NCBI RefSeq assembly: GCF_900460065.1
Contig: NZ_UAVD01000026.1
Span: forward strand, 310,001 to 374,000
DNA from: Streptomyces griseus
Lineage (GTDB): Bacteria > Actinomycetota > Actinomycetes > Streptomycetales > Streptomycetaceae
Direction: 5' to 3'
DNA length: 64,000 bases
Under the pieces are notes generated by a model. That model saw nothing but the letters and a program-made list of their open reading frames with translations. It ran no database searches and was not told where the DNA came from. Position numbers and translations under genes: made by a program. Positions 7,571-15,714 of the stretch are shown piece by piece (within the stretch, counting starts at the first letter, position 1; the number at the start of each line of letters is the position of its first letter).

Positions 7571-10327
7571 CTAGCCGCTGTTGCCCCAGATGGACCCGGT
7601 GCCGCCCGGGTTGCCGCCGGCTCCCTGGGATCCGCCGTTGTCGCTTCCGTCGGTCGCTCCACCGTCGGCTCCGCCGTCCGCTCCGCCGTTGGCGGCGCCC
7701 CCGTCGGCTCCGGCGTTGTCGCCCCCGCCGTCGGCTCCGGCGTTCGCCCCGCCGTTGGCCTCCTGGCAGTTCGGGTCGAAGATGCCGCAGGTCTTGGTCG
7801 GGGTCGGCGTCGGCGGGGTCGGAGTGGTCTGGGTCGGCGTCGGGCTCGGCGGCGGCTCCTCCTCGGAGGGCGTCGGCGAGGGCGTCGGGCTGGGCGTCGG
7901 GCTGGGGCTGACGGCGCCGCCGCCCCAGACGACATCGCCCAGGTCCTTCGGCTCCGGGAAGGAGATGGCCTTCTTGCCCTTCATCGCCCCGGTCATGTAG
8001 TCGTGCCAGATGGAGGCGGGGAACGAGTTTCCGTGGATCTTCTCCTCGCCACCGGTGCCGAACATCTTGAGGAACTCGCGCTGCTTGTTCGTCTCGTCGT
8101 CGTCGTACCGGAACATGCTGATGGCGGTCGAGATCTGCGGCGTGTACCCGACGAACCAGGCGGACCGGTTGCCGTCGGTGGTACCGGTCTTGCCCGCGGC
8201 CTCGCGGCCCTCCAGACGGGCGGGCTCACCCGTTCCGTTCTCCACGACGTTCTTCAGCACGTCGGTCACGTTGTCCGCGATGACCGGGCTGAAGGCGCGC
8301 TTGGGCTGCTTCTTGTGCTGGAAGACGACCTCGCCCCCCTTCTTCACCTCGGTCACCGAGTACGTGTCGTTCTGCTGGCCGCTGGTGGCGAAGGTGGCGT
8401 AGGAGCCCGCCATCCGGATGGCGCTGGGCGACGAGGTGCCGATGGAGAACGAGGGAACCGTCGCGTCCGCCATGAAGTCGTCGTTCTTCAGACCGGAGGC
8501 GACTGCGACGTCCCTGACCTTGTCCGTACCGACGTCCATGCCGAGTTGTACGAACGGGGAGTTGGCGGACTTCTCCATGGCCGTGCGCAGGTCGATCTCG
8601 CCGTAGTCATAGTTGCCGTCGTTGGTCTGGCGCCATTCCTTGTCGTCCTCGTTCAGCCAGATCTTGCCGGTGTAGTCCCTGATCCGCAGGCCGTCGTCGC
8701 CGTTGTAGATGCTCTCCGGCGACACCTGGGTGCGCTGGGAGTTGCTCTGCTCCGGCCCGCCCGAGGGGTCGCGCACGCCGTACTGCATGGCCGCGGCCAG
8801 GACGAACGGCTTCCACGTCGAACCGACCTGGGCGCCGGTGGCGTCCGCGTTGTTCGTGAAGTGGGTGGTGGCGTCCTGACCGCCGTACGTGGCGATGATC
8901 GCGCCGGTCTTCGCGTCCACGGACGCACCGCCGAACTCGACGTGCGTGTCCGTCTTGGGGCGCTCCTCGGGCCGGATCTTGGCCTTGTAGACCTTGTTCA
9001 CCGCGTCCTCGAGCTGCTTCACCCTCTTCTTCTGGAAGGTGGTGTGGATCTCGTAGCCGCCCAGTTCCAACTGCTTGGCGTCGATGCCCTGGTCGTTGTT
9101 GGCGAGGAAGTACTTCTTGGAGAGCTCCACCAGGTAGCCGGTCTGGCCGCCCAGCTTGGCGTCCTTCTTCTTCGGCAGCGGCATGGGGAACTTCGTGTAC
9201 TTGGCGCGGTCCTCGGCCGTCATGCGCCCGTCCTTGACCTGCTCGTCAAGGATCCACTCCCAACGCTCCTTGGCCCGCTTGGTGTTCTTCTCCGCGGTCG
9301 CGTTGTTCTTGTCGATGTCGGGGGCGCCGGCGGGGTCGTAGTAGCTCGCGCCCTTGAGCAGGGTGGCCAGGAAGGCGCACTCGCTCGCGTTCAGTTCGTC
9401 GGCGTCCTTGTTGTAGTAGGTGCGGGCCGCCGCCTGCAGCCCCGAGGCCCCACGTCCGTAGTACGAGACGTTGAGGTACCCCGCCATCACCTTTTCCTTG
9501 CTGTCCTCACCCGCGACCTTGAGCGTGATGAAGAGTTCCTGGAACTTCCGCTTGAGCGTCTGGTCCTGGGAGAGCATGGAGTTCTTCACGTACTGCTGGG
9601 TGATGGTCGAGCCGCCCTGGGTCTCACCGCCCGTGGCCATGTTCACCAGGGCACGGCCGATGCCCACGGGGTCGATGCCCTTGTCCGTCTCGAAGCTCTT
9701 GTTCTCGGCCGAGATGACGGCGTTGCGCATCTCCTCCGGGATCTGCTCGTACTTGAGCTCCTGGCGGTTCACCGCGCCACCGGTCGCCACCATCTGCGTG
9801 CCGTCGGCCCAGTAGTAGACGTTGTTCTGCGCCGAGGCCGCTTCGTTGATGTTCGGCTTGGACACCAGGGCGTACGAGATGCCCCCGACGCCCATCAGCA
9901 CGCCGAGGAAGCCCAGACAGAGCCCGGAGACCAGCTTCCACGAGGGCACCCAGCGGCGGAATCCGTACCTGCCGTGGCGCGGGTAGTCGATGATGCGCTT
10001 CTTGCCGGGGTCCCCGTGGTCGCGCCCCCGGCCCCCCGGACCGTCGGAACCGCCGCCACCGCGGCGTCGGCCACCGCCGCCCGCGCCGTGGCCCCCCGCG
10101 TCGGCACCCCGGCGCCGGCCCCCCTTCTGGGCCGCGCGGCGGGCCTCGGCCCGGCTGCCGTAGCGGCGCTCCTCGCCGTGCGACTCGGACGGCGATTCGG
10201 AAGGTGATGCCGACGTGGCTCTGCGTGACGGGACTGCTCGGCGTCCGGTCGACTGCTGGGCGGCTCGTCTGGCCGCTGCACGCCCGCCACCCTGTGGCTG
10301 CGGCGTTTTGCGACGGTGCTCGCTCAT
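7571..10327 (-). CDS. class A penicillin-binding protein (glycosyltransferase/transpeptidase)
   Basis: 918 residues from ATG 10327 (GAGGAG upstream). Order: basic Arg/Gly-rich cytosolic tail (about 1-125), one membrane anchor (about 130-152), GT51 glycosyltransferase with the catalytic Glu in ENKSF and GGSTITQQ, then the transpeptidase with STWK (SxxK), SAN (SxN) and KTG. The C-terminus (about 770-918) is low-complexity Pro/Thr/Ser then Gly/Ala/Asp, interrupted by CGIFDPNC. Polymerises and cross-links peptidoglycan outside the membrane. It is divergent from inoR. Confidence 0.95.
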   Translation of the reverse strand: MSEHRRKTPQPQGGGRAAARRAAQQSTGRRAVPSRRATSASPSESPSESHGEERRYGSRAEARRAAQKGGRRRGADAGGHGAGGGGRRRGGGGSDGPGGRGRDHGDPGKKRIIDYPRHGRYGFRRWVPSWKLVSGLCLGFLGVLMGVGGISYALVSKPNINEAASAQNNVYYWADGTQMVATGGAVNRQELKYEQIPEEMRNAVISAENKSFETDKGIDPVGIGRALVNMATGGETQGGSTITQQYVKNSMLSQDQTLKRKFQELFITLKVAGEDSKEKVMAGYLNVSYYGRGASGLQAAARTYYNKDADELNASECAFLATLLKGASYYDPAGAPDIDKNNATAEKNTKRAKERWEWILDEQVKDGRMTAEDRAKYTKFPMPLPKKKDAKLGGQTGYLVELSKKYFLANNDQGIDAKQLELGGYEIHTTFQKKRVKQLEDAVNKVYKAKIRPEERPKTDTHVEFGGASVDAKTGAIIATYGGQDATTHFTNNADATGAQVGSTWKPFVLAAAMQYGVRDPSGGPEQSNSQRTQVSPESIYNGDDGLRIRDYTGKIWLNEDDKEWRQTNDGNYDYGEIDLRTAMEKSANSPFVQLGMDVGTDKVRDVAVASGLKNDDFMADATVPSFSIGTSSPSAIRMAGSYATFATSGQQNDTYSVTEVKKGGEVVFQHKKQPKRAFSPVIADNVTDVLKNVVENGTGEPARLEGREAAGKTGTTDGNRSAWFVGYTPQISTAISMFRYDDDETNKQREFLKMFGTGGEEKIHGNSFPASIWHDYMTGAMKGKKAISFPEPKDLGDVVWGGGAVSPSPTPSPTPSPTPSEEEPPPSPTPTQTTPTPPTPTPTKTCGIFDPNCQEANGGANAGADGGGDNAGADGGAANGGADGGADGGATDGSDNGGSQGAGGNPGGTGSIWGNSG

Positions 10328-10601
10328 GGAACGACTACTCCTCGGGCAGGCGAGAGCGCCTGGAAGCGGCAGTTGAGATCCGGTCCCCCCGAATGACGGA
10401 CAAGCCACTGCGGAAGGCTCACCCGCGGTACATCCGGCAGTCCGCGATAACTGACGCGCGAAAGCGGCTCGCGGTTCCCGGTGGTCTGCATGCCGGACAG
10501 ACTACGCACGGTCAAAACCCGCCTAGGGCCGAACTTCACCCCAAACAACGCAAGTCGAACCCTGGGAATTGCCGATGTGACGCCGCTCACGAAGGCCACC
10601 C

Positions 10602-10630
10602 TTGTCGAACAGGTCGGAGCGATCTATCGT
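10602..10630 (+). promoter_or_regulatory. candidate inoR promoter
   Basis: -35 TTGTCG, 17-bp spacer, -10 TATCGT. The expected transcription start falls inside the 33-bp operator that begins at 10628, a layout expected of an autorepressor. Confidence 0.6.
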
Positions 10631-10660
10631 GCTGATGTATCGAGTCGATACATCAGCACG
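10628..10660. promoter_or_regulatory. 33-bp palindromic operator for the PadR-family repressor
   Basis: Perfect inverted repeat with 16-nt arms around one central base (centre 10644): left arm CGTGCTGATGTATCGA, right arm its exact complement. It overlaps the expected transcription start of the PadR gene 68 bp downstream. Dyads with ATGTAT/ATACAT cores are typical PadR operators. Confidence 0.85.
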
Positions 10661-10727
10661 GCATAAGCACACCGGTGGTTTCGGTGGACCGTGCCGACGG
10701 AGGCAGCGGGAGAAGGAGGAGGCACCG

Positions 10728-11435
10728 GTGAGCAGACGCTCCGGCATCCTCGAGTTCGCTGTTCTCGGTCTGCTCCGCGAATCACCGATGCACGGCTATG
10801 AGCTGCGCAAACGCCTCAACACCTCGCTGGGGATCTTCCGTGCGTTCAGCTACGGAACCCTCTATCCCTGCCTCAAGACGCTGGTGGCCAGCGGCTGGTT
10901 GATCGAGGAGCCCGCCGGTGATCCGGCGGACACCACGCCGGTCGCCGGGCGCCCGGCCACCCCCTCCTCATCCCTGACCGGACGCCGGGCGAAGATCGTC
11001 TACCGGCTGACGCCAGAAGGTAAGGAGCACTTCGAGGAGCTGCTGTCGCACACCGGTCCGGACGCCTGGGAGGACGAGCACTTCGCAGCGCGCTTCGCCT
11101 TCTTCGGCCAGACCGAGCGCGAGGTGCGGATGCGGGTGCTCGAAGGCCGGCGCAGCCGGCTGGAGGAACGCCTGGAGAAGATGCGCGCCTCTCTCGCCCG
11201 CACCCGGGAACGACTCGACGACTACACACTTGAGCTGCAGCGGCACGGCATGGAGTCCGTGGAGCGCGAAGTGCGCTGGCTGAACGAGCTCATCGAGAGC
11301 GAGCGGTCGGGACGGGATCAGCGACGATCCTCGCCCGAGGGCTCCGCTCAGCAGGACACACCTGGAGAGACGGGCGGCCTGCCCCGGCACCGGGACAACA
11401 CCCGGCCGGATCCGTCCGACGACACCGCCATGTGA
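10728..11435 (+). CDS. inoR: PadR-family transcriptional regulator, likely repressor of inositol biosynthesis
   Basis: 235 residues from GTG 10728, chosen because AAGGAGGAGG precedes it and the frame upstream runs through the operator. N-terminal PadR winged helix (SGILEFAVLGLLRESPMHGYELRKRL, shown here only by its ends: SGILEFAVL...MHGYELRKRL), then a long C-terminal helical dimerisation domain (about 115-190), then a disordered tail. It lies just upstream of inositol-phosphate synthase; in S. coelicolor the equivalent regulator, InoR, is reported to repress inoA and to respond to glucose-6-phosphate. Carrying that over is by context. Confidence 0.88.
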   Translation: MSRRSGILEFAVLGLLRESPMHGYELRKRLNTSLGIFRAFSYGTLYPCLKTLVASGWLIEEPAGDPADTTPVAGRPATPSSSLTGRRAKIVYRLTPEGKEHFEELLSHTGPDAWEDEHFAARFAFFGQTEREVRMRVLEGRRSRLEERLEKMRASLARTRERLDDYTLELQRHGMESVEREVRWLNELIESERSGRDQRRSSPEGSAQQDTPGETGGLPRHRDNTRPDPSDDTAM

Positions 11436-11460
11436 AGTCGTCGCACTCCGCGGCGACTTC
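11434..11460. promoter_or_regulatory. inverted repeat at the inoR/inoA junction
   Basis: GAAGTCGTCGC and GCGGCGACTTC form 11-nt arms with one mismatch and a 5-nt loop, overlapping the inoR stop codon and ending 34 bp before the inoA ATG. It could attenuate read-through or be part of the inoA control region. It does not share the inoR operator sequence. Confidence 0.5.
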
Positions 11461-11494
11461 ATCGGAAACATCGATCACACAGGGAGCAACCGGA

Positions 11495-12577
11495 ATGGGT
11501 TCGGTTCGCGTAGCCATCGTAGGCGTGGGCAACTGCGCCGCCTCGCTGGTGCAGGGCGTCGAGTACTACAAGGACGCCGATCCGGCCGGCAAGGTGCCCG
11601 GTCTGATGCACGTCCAGTTCGGCGATTACCACGTCAGTGACGTCGAGTTCGTCGCCGCCTTCGACGTCGACGCGAAGAAGGTCGGCCTCGACCTCGCGGA
11701 CGCCATCGGCGCCAGCGAGAACAACACCATCAAGATCGCGGACGTGCCGAACACGGGCGTGACCGTCCAGCGCGGCCACACCCACGACGGCCTGGGCAAG
11801 TACTACCGCCAGACGATCGAGGAGTCCGCGGACGCCCCGGTCGACGTCGTCCAGGTCCTCAAGGACAAGCAGGTCGACGTTCTCGTCTGCTACCTGCCCG
11901 TCGGTTCCGAGGTCGCTGCGAAGTTCTACGCGCAGTGCGCCATCGACGCCAAGGTCGCGTTCGTCAACGCCCTCCCGGTGTTCATCGCCGGCACCAAGGA
12001 GTGGGCGGACAAGTTCACCGAGGCCGGTGTCCCGATCGTCGGCGACGACATCAAGTCCCAGGTGGGCGCCACCATCACGCACCGCGTGATGGCGAAGCTG
12101 TTCGAGGACCGGGGCGTCATCCTGGACCGCACGATGCAGCTGAACGTCGGCGGCAACATGGACTTCAAGAACATGCTCGAGCGTGAGCGCCTGGAGTCCA
12201 AGAAGATCTCCAAGACGCAGGCCGTCACCTCGCAGATCCGTGACCGCGAGCTCGGCGCGGACAACGTCCACATCGGCCCCTCGGACTACGTGGCCTGGCT
12301 GGACGACCGCAAGTGGGCGTACGTGCGCCTCGAGGGCCGCGCCTTCGGCGACGTCCCGCTGAACCTGGAGTACAAGCTCGAGGTGTGGGACTCCCCGAAC
12401 TCGGCCGGTGTCATCATCGACGCTGTCCGTGCGGCGAAGATCGCCAAGGACCGCGGCATCGGTGGCCCGATCCTGTCGGCCTCGAGCTACTTCATGAAGT
12501 CGCCGCCGGTGCAGTACTTCGACGACGAGGCCCGCGAGAACGTCGAGAAGTTCATCAACGGCGAGACCGAGAGCTGA
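11495..12577 (+). CDS. inoA: inositol-3-phosphate synthase
   Basis: 360 residues from ATG 11495 (AGGGAG upstream). N-terminal Rossmann fold for NAD (VRVAIVGVGNCAASLVQG) and the actinobacterial short-form catalytic core with QLNVGGNMDF and GVIIDAVRAAKIA. It converts glucose-6-phosphate to 1L-myo-inositol-3-phosphate, the first step to mycothiol and phosphatidylinositol lipids. It directly follows the PadR gene by 59 bp, so co-regulation is likely. A 20-bp hairpin terminator lies downstream. Confidence 0.95.
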   Translation: MGSVRVAIVGVGNCAASLVQGVEYYKDADPAGKVPGLMHVQFGDYHVSDVEFVAAFDVDAKKVGLDLADAIGASENNTIKIADVPNTGVTVQRGHTHDGLGKYYRQTIEESADAPVDVVQVLKDKQVDVLVCYLPVGSEVAAKFYAQCAIDAKVAFVNALPVFIAGTKEWADKFTEAGVPIVGDDIKSQVGATITHRVMAKLFEDRGVILDRTMQLNVGGNMDFKNMLERERLESKKISKTQAVTSQIRDRELGADNVHIGPSDYVAWLDDRKWAYVRLEGRAFGDVPLNLEYKLEVWDSPNSAGVIIDAVRAAKIAKDRGIGGPILSASSYFMKSPPVQYFDDEARENVEKFINGETES

Positions 12578-12641
12578 ACCGGCCCCCTCGGCCGAGAAGC
12601 CTCACCGGAGTCTGAGCGCAGACGCTCACCTCCTCCTGCCG

Positions 12642-12686
12642 CACGTCGGGGGTCCCCGGGCAATCCGCCCGCGGACCCCCGACGTG
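12642..12686 (+). terminator. inoA terminator
   Basis: 20-nt arms (12642-12661 with 12667-12686) with one mismatch and a 5-nt loop, starting 64 bp after the inoA stop. It reaches to within 17 bp of the next start codon, so that MFS gene probably has its promoter within or before the hairpin. Confidence 0.82.
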
Positions 12687-12702
12687 TGTGACGCTTGCTC
12701 CC

Positions 12703-13971
12703 ATGTCTGTCGCGCGTGATCTGCGCACCCTGCTGCGCCTGCGGAACTTTCGCCGCCTTCTCACCGTGCGGCTGCTGTCCCAGTCCGCCGACGGCGTCTA
12801 CCAGGTCGCCCTCGCCGCGTACGTCGTCTTCTCCCCCGAGAAGCAGACGTCGGCCGCCGCCATCGCCTCCGCGATGGCCGTGCTCCTCCTGCCCTACTCC
12901 CTGATCGGCCCCTTCGCGGGGGTCCTGCTGGACCGCTGGCCCCGGCGCCAGGTCTTCCTCTACGGGAACCTTCTGCGGGCCGCTCTGGCCTGCTCCACGG
13001 CCCTGCTGATCCTCGCCTCGGTGCCCGACTGGCTGTTCTACGCCTCGGCCCTCTGCGTCACCGCCGTCAACCGTTTCGTGCTGGCCGGTCTCTCCGCCGC
13101 CCTGCCCCGGGTGGTCGACACCGAGCGCCTCGTCGTCGCCAACTCCCTGTCCCCCACCGCCGGCACCCTGGCGGCCACCGCGGGGGGCGGTCTCGCCTTC
13201 GTCGTGCGGCTGGTGGCCGACGAGTCCGACGCGGCGGTCGTACTGCTGGGGTCGATGCTCTACCTGCTCTCCGCACTGGCGTCCCTGAGCCTGCCCCGTC
13301 CCCTGCTGGGACCGGACACCGACGGCAGCCCGCTGCGGCTGCGGGCCGCTCTGGCCGTCACCGCGCGCGGCCTCCTCGCCGGGCTGCGCCATCTGGGGCA
13401 GCGGAGACACGCCGCCGGAGCCCTGGCCGCCATGACCGTGATCCGCTTCTGTTACGGCGCGCTCACCGTGATGGTGCTCATGCTGTGCCGCTACGCCTGG
13501 TCGGACACCGAGTCCGACGGGCTGGCGCTGCTCGGCCTGGCGGTCGGGGTGTCCGGTGCGGGATTCTTCGTCGCCGCCGTCATCACTCCCTGGGCGGTGG
13601 GACGGCTCGGCCGGTACGGATGGATCGTGGGCTGCGCCGGCGCGGCGGCGGTCCTGGTACCCGCCCTGGGCCTCTCCTTCGCCCCGCTCCCGATGCTGAT
13701 CGCCGCGTTCGTGCTCGGCGTCGTGACCCAGGGGTCGAAGATCGCGACGGACACGGTGGTGCAGACCTCCGTCGACGACTCCTTCCGCGGCCGGGTCTTC
13801 TCGCTCTACGACGTGCTTTTCAACGTCGCGTTCGTGAGCGCCGCGGGGGTGGCCGCTCTGATGCTCCCGCCGGACGGCAGATCGGTCGCCGTCGTGGTGG
13901 TCGTGTCGGTGCTGTACTCGGTGGTCGCGGTGACGTTGTTCCGTCGGCGACGCATCGACGGTTACCGGTAG
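12703..13971 (+). CDS. MFS transporter
   Basis: 422 residues from ATG 12703; a GTG at 12688 is an alternative and neither has a clear ribosome site. Twelve predicted helices, with the loop 2-3 motif GVLLDRWPRRQVFLYGN (about residues 70-86), which is the MFS motif A variant GxLxDRxxRR. The second half shows a similar loop and VVQTSVDDSFRGRVFSLYD, common in MFS drug or metabolite exporters of the enterobactin-exporter type. Substrate unknown. It converges on the CCA-adding enzyme gene across a 52-bp palindrome containing parS. Confidence 0.88.
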   Translation: MSVARDLRTLLRLRNFRRLLTVRLLSQSADGVYQVALAAYVVFSPEKQTSAAAIASAMAVLLLPYSLIGPFAGVLLDRWPRRQVFLYGNLLRAALACSTALLILASVPDWLFYASALCVTAVNRFVLAGLSAALPRVVDTERLVVANSLSPTAGTLAATAGGGLAFVVRLVADESDAAVVLLGSMLYLLSALASLSLPRPLLGPDTDGSPLRLRAALAVTARGLLAGLRHLGQRRHAAGALAAMTVIRFCYGALTVMVLMLCRYAWSDTESDGLALLGLAVGVSGAGFFVAAVITPWAVGRLGRYGWIVGCAGAAAVLVPALGLSFAPLPMLIAAFVLGVVTQGSKIATDTVVQTSVDDSFRGRVFSLYDVLFNVAFVSAAGVAALMLPPDGRSVAVVVVVSVLYSVVAVTLFRRRRIDGYR

Positions 13972-13979
13972 CCGGTCGC

Positions 13980-14031
13980 GGATGGGGAGAGGGGCGTTGT
14001 TTCACGTGAAACAACGCCCCTCTCCCCATCC
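13980..14031. terminator. 52-bp perfect palindrome: bidirectional terminator with parS at its centre
   Basis: Bases 13980-14005 are exactly complementary to 14006-14031, with no spacer. The middle 16 bp is a perfect parS and the outer arms are GATGGGGAGAGGGGCGT and its complement. It lies between convergent genes, so it probably serves as a transcription terminator for both as well as a ParB site. Confidence 0.85.
13998..14013. other. parS site 3 (ParB-binding)
   Basis: Perfect TGTTTCACGTGAAACA at the dyad centre of the 52-bp palindrome. Confidence 0.95.
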
Positions 14032-14040
14032 CGTGGCCGA

Positions 14041-14056
14041 TGTTTCACGTGAAACA
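14041..14056. other. parS site 4 (ParB-binding)
   Basis: Perfect TGTTTCACGTGAAACA, 43 bp from site 3 (about four helical turns), still in the convergent gap and 14 bp before the stop codon of the CCA-adding enzyme gene. Confidence 0.95.
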
Positions 14057-14069
14057 TCCACCGCAGAGC

Positions 14070-15512
14070 TCAGTTCTGCCGCGCCCACCACTCCTTGAGC
14101 GCCGCCACAGCCGCGTCCCGCTCCATGGGGCCGCGCTCCAGACGCAGCTCCAGCAGGAACCCGTACGCCTTGCCGATCACCGGCCCGGGCCCGACCTCAA
14201 GGATCCGCATGATCTCGTTGCCGTCCAGATCGGGGCGGATCGAGTCGAGCTCCTCCTGCTCCTTCAGCTGGGCGATGCGCTCCTCCAGCCCGTCGTAGGT
14301 GCGGGAGAGCGCGTTCGCCTTGCGCTTGTTCCGGGTCGTGCAGTCCGATCGGGTCAGCTTGTGGAGGCGTTCGAGCAGCGGGCCGGCGTCGCGCACATAC
14401 CGGCGCACCGCGGAGTCGGTCCACTCGCCGTCGCCGTACCCGTGGAAGCGCAGGTGCAGCTCCACCAGTTTGGACACGTCCTTGACCAGCTCGTTGGAGT
14501 ACTTGAGCTCGGTCATGCGCTTCTTGGTCATCTTCGCGCCCACCACCTCGTGGTGGTGGAAGGAGACCCGGCCGTCCTTCTCGAAGCGGCGGGTCCGCGG
14601 CTTCCCGATGTCATGGAGGAGCGCGGCCAGCCGCAGCACGAGGTCGGGGCCGTCCTCCTCCAGGTCGATGGCCTGTTCCAGGACGGTCAGCGAGTGCTCG
14701 TAGACGTCCTTGTGACGGTGATGCTCGTCACTCTCCAGACGCAGCGCGGGAAGCTCGGGCAGCACATGGGCGGCCAGCCCCGTGTCGACCAGCAGTCCCA
14801 GACCCTTGCGCGGGTGCTGGGAGAGCAGAAGCTTGTTGAGCTCGTCGCGGACCCGCTCGGCGGAGACGATGTCGATCCGGGCGGCCATCTCCGTCATGGC
14901 GGTGACGACCTCGGGGGCGACCTCGAAGTCGAGCTGGGCGGCGAAGCGGGCCGCGCGCAGCATGCGGAGCGGGTCGTCGGAGAAGGACGCCTCGGGCGTG
15001 CCCGGAGTGCGCAGCACCCGGTCGGCGAGGTCCTTCAGACCCCCGTACGGGTCGACGAACTCCTTCTCCGGCAGCGCCACGGCCATCGCGTTGACCGTGA
15101 AGTCACGGCGCACGAGGTCGTCCTCGATGGAGTCGCCGTAGGAGACCTCCGGCTTGCGCGAGGTGCGGTCGTAGGCCTCGGACCGGTAGGTCGTGACCTC
15201 GATCTGGTAGCCGTCCTTCTGGGAACCGACGGTGCCGAAGGCGATCCCGACCTCCCACACCGCGTCGGCCCAGGGGCGGACGATCTTGAGCACGTCCTCG
15301 GGTCGGGCATCGGTGGTGAAGTCCAAGTCGTTCCCCAGCCTGCCCAGCAGTGCGTCGCGGACCGAGCCGCCGACCAGCGCGAGGCCGAATCCGGCCTCCT
15401 GGAATCGACGGGCGAGGTCGTCGGCGACCGGGGACACCCGCAGCAGCTCACTCACCGCGCGGTGCTGCACCTGGCTCAGTGCACTGGCGTTCTCTTCGTT
15501 GGCGTTCGGCAC
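14070..15512 (-). CDS. cca: CCA tRNA nucleotidyltransferase
   Basis: 480 residues from GTG 15512 (MPNANEENASALS); an in-frame GTG at 15533 is an alternative, and neither has a ribosome site. A TACCCT box just ahead could give a near-leaderless mRNA. Class II nucleotidyltransferase head: LVGGSVRDALLGR and NDLDFTTDA (metal aspartates D-x-D), then the RRDFTVNAMA and RxLRAARFAA blocks. An HD domain (LLHDIGKPRTR, about 255) follows. It adds or repairs the 3' CCA of tRNAs. It is divergent from the DUF6049 gene. Confidence 0.93.
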   Translation of the reverse strand: MPNANEENASALSQVQHRAVSELLRVSPVADDLARRFQEAGFGLALVGGSVRDALLGRLGNDLDFTTDARPEDVLKIVRPWADAVWEVGIAFGTVGSQKDGYQIEVTTYRSEAYDRTSRKPEVSYGDSIEDDLVRRDFTVNAMAVALPEKEFVDPYGGLKDLADRVLRTPGTPEASFSDDPLRMLRAARFAAQLDFEVAPEVVTAMTEMAARIDIVSAERVRDELNKLLLSQHPRKGLGLLVDTGLAAHVLPELPALRLESDEHHRHKDVYEHSLTVLEQAIDLEEDGPDLVLRLAALLHDIGKPRTRRFEKDGRVSFHHHEVVGAKMTKKRMTELKYSNELVKDVSKLVELHLRFHGYGDGEWTDSAVRRYVRDAGPLLERLHKLTRSDCTTRNKRKANALSRTYDGLEERIAQLKEQEELDSIRPDLDGNEIMRILEVGPGPVIGKAYGFLLELRLERGPMERDAAVAALKEWWARQN

Positions 15513-15550
15513 AACAGAAAAGGGTACGTGCACGGACCGGCGGCGACGTC

Positions 15551-15583
15551 ATCGTTTACGGGCCCCCGCCGGATCGTTTACGG
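15551..15583. repeat. paired 11-bp direct repeats in a divergent promoter region
   Basis: ATCGTTTACGG occurs at 15551-15561 and 15573-15583, start-to-start 22 bp, i.e. two helical turns on the same DNA face. They lie between the divergent cca and DUF6049 genes and look like a tandem protein-binding site. Confidence 0.55.
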
Positions 15584-15714
15584 AGGCCCTGCGGGACGCC
15601 CGCGATCATGTCCGATGGACCCCAGCACTTCGGCCCGCCGCACCTCGTTACCATGCGTGGACGCAGGACCGAACGACCGACAGCATCTGACGACGACGAG
15701 GGACGGGTAGGCGC

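Larger units (their letters stand above)
10328..10727. promoter_or_regulatory. divergent PBP / inoR promoter region
   Basis: 400 bp holding both divergent promoters. On the plus strand a good vegetative-type promoter (TTGTCG 10602-10607, 17-bp spacer, TATCGT 10625-10630) runs into a 33-bp palindrome at 10628-10660. I could not place a convincing promoter for the PBP gene. No other gene is seen here. Confidence 0.7.

Noticed and set aside
7600..7900. Repeats resembling a CRISPR or tandem array in the PBP tail
   Set aside because: They are in-frame codon repeats for Pro/Thr/Ser and Gly/Ala/Asp, with no spacer structure.
14040..15710. Frames beginning MFHVK or containing VFHVK near several positions
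   Set aside because: These are parS palindromes read as codons (TTT CAC GTG AAA), not genes.
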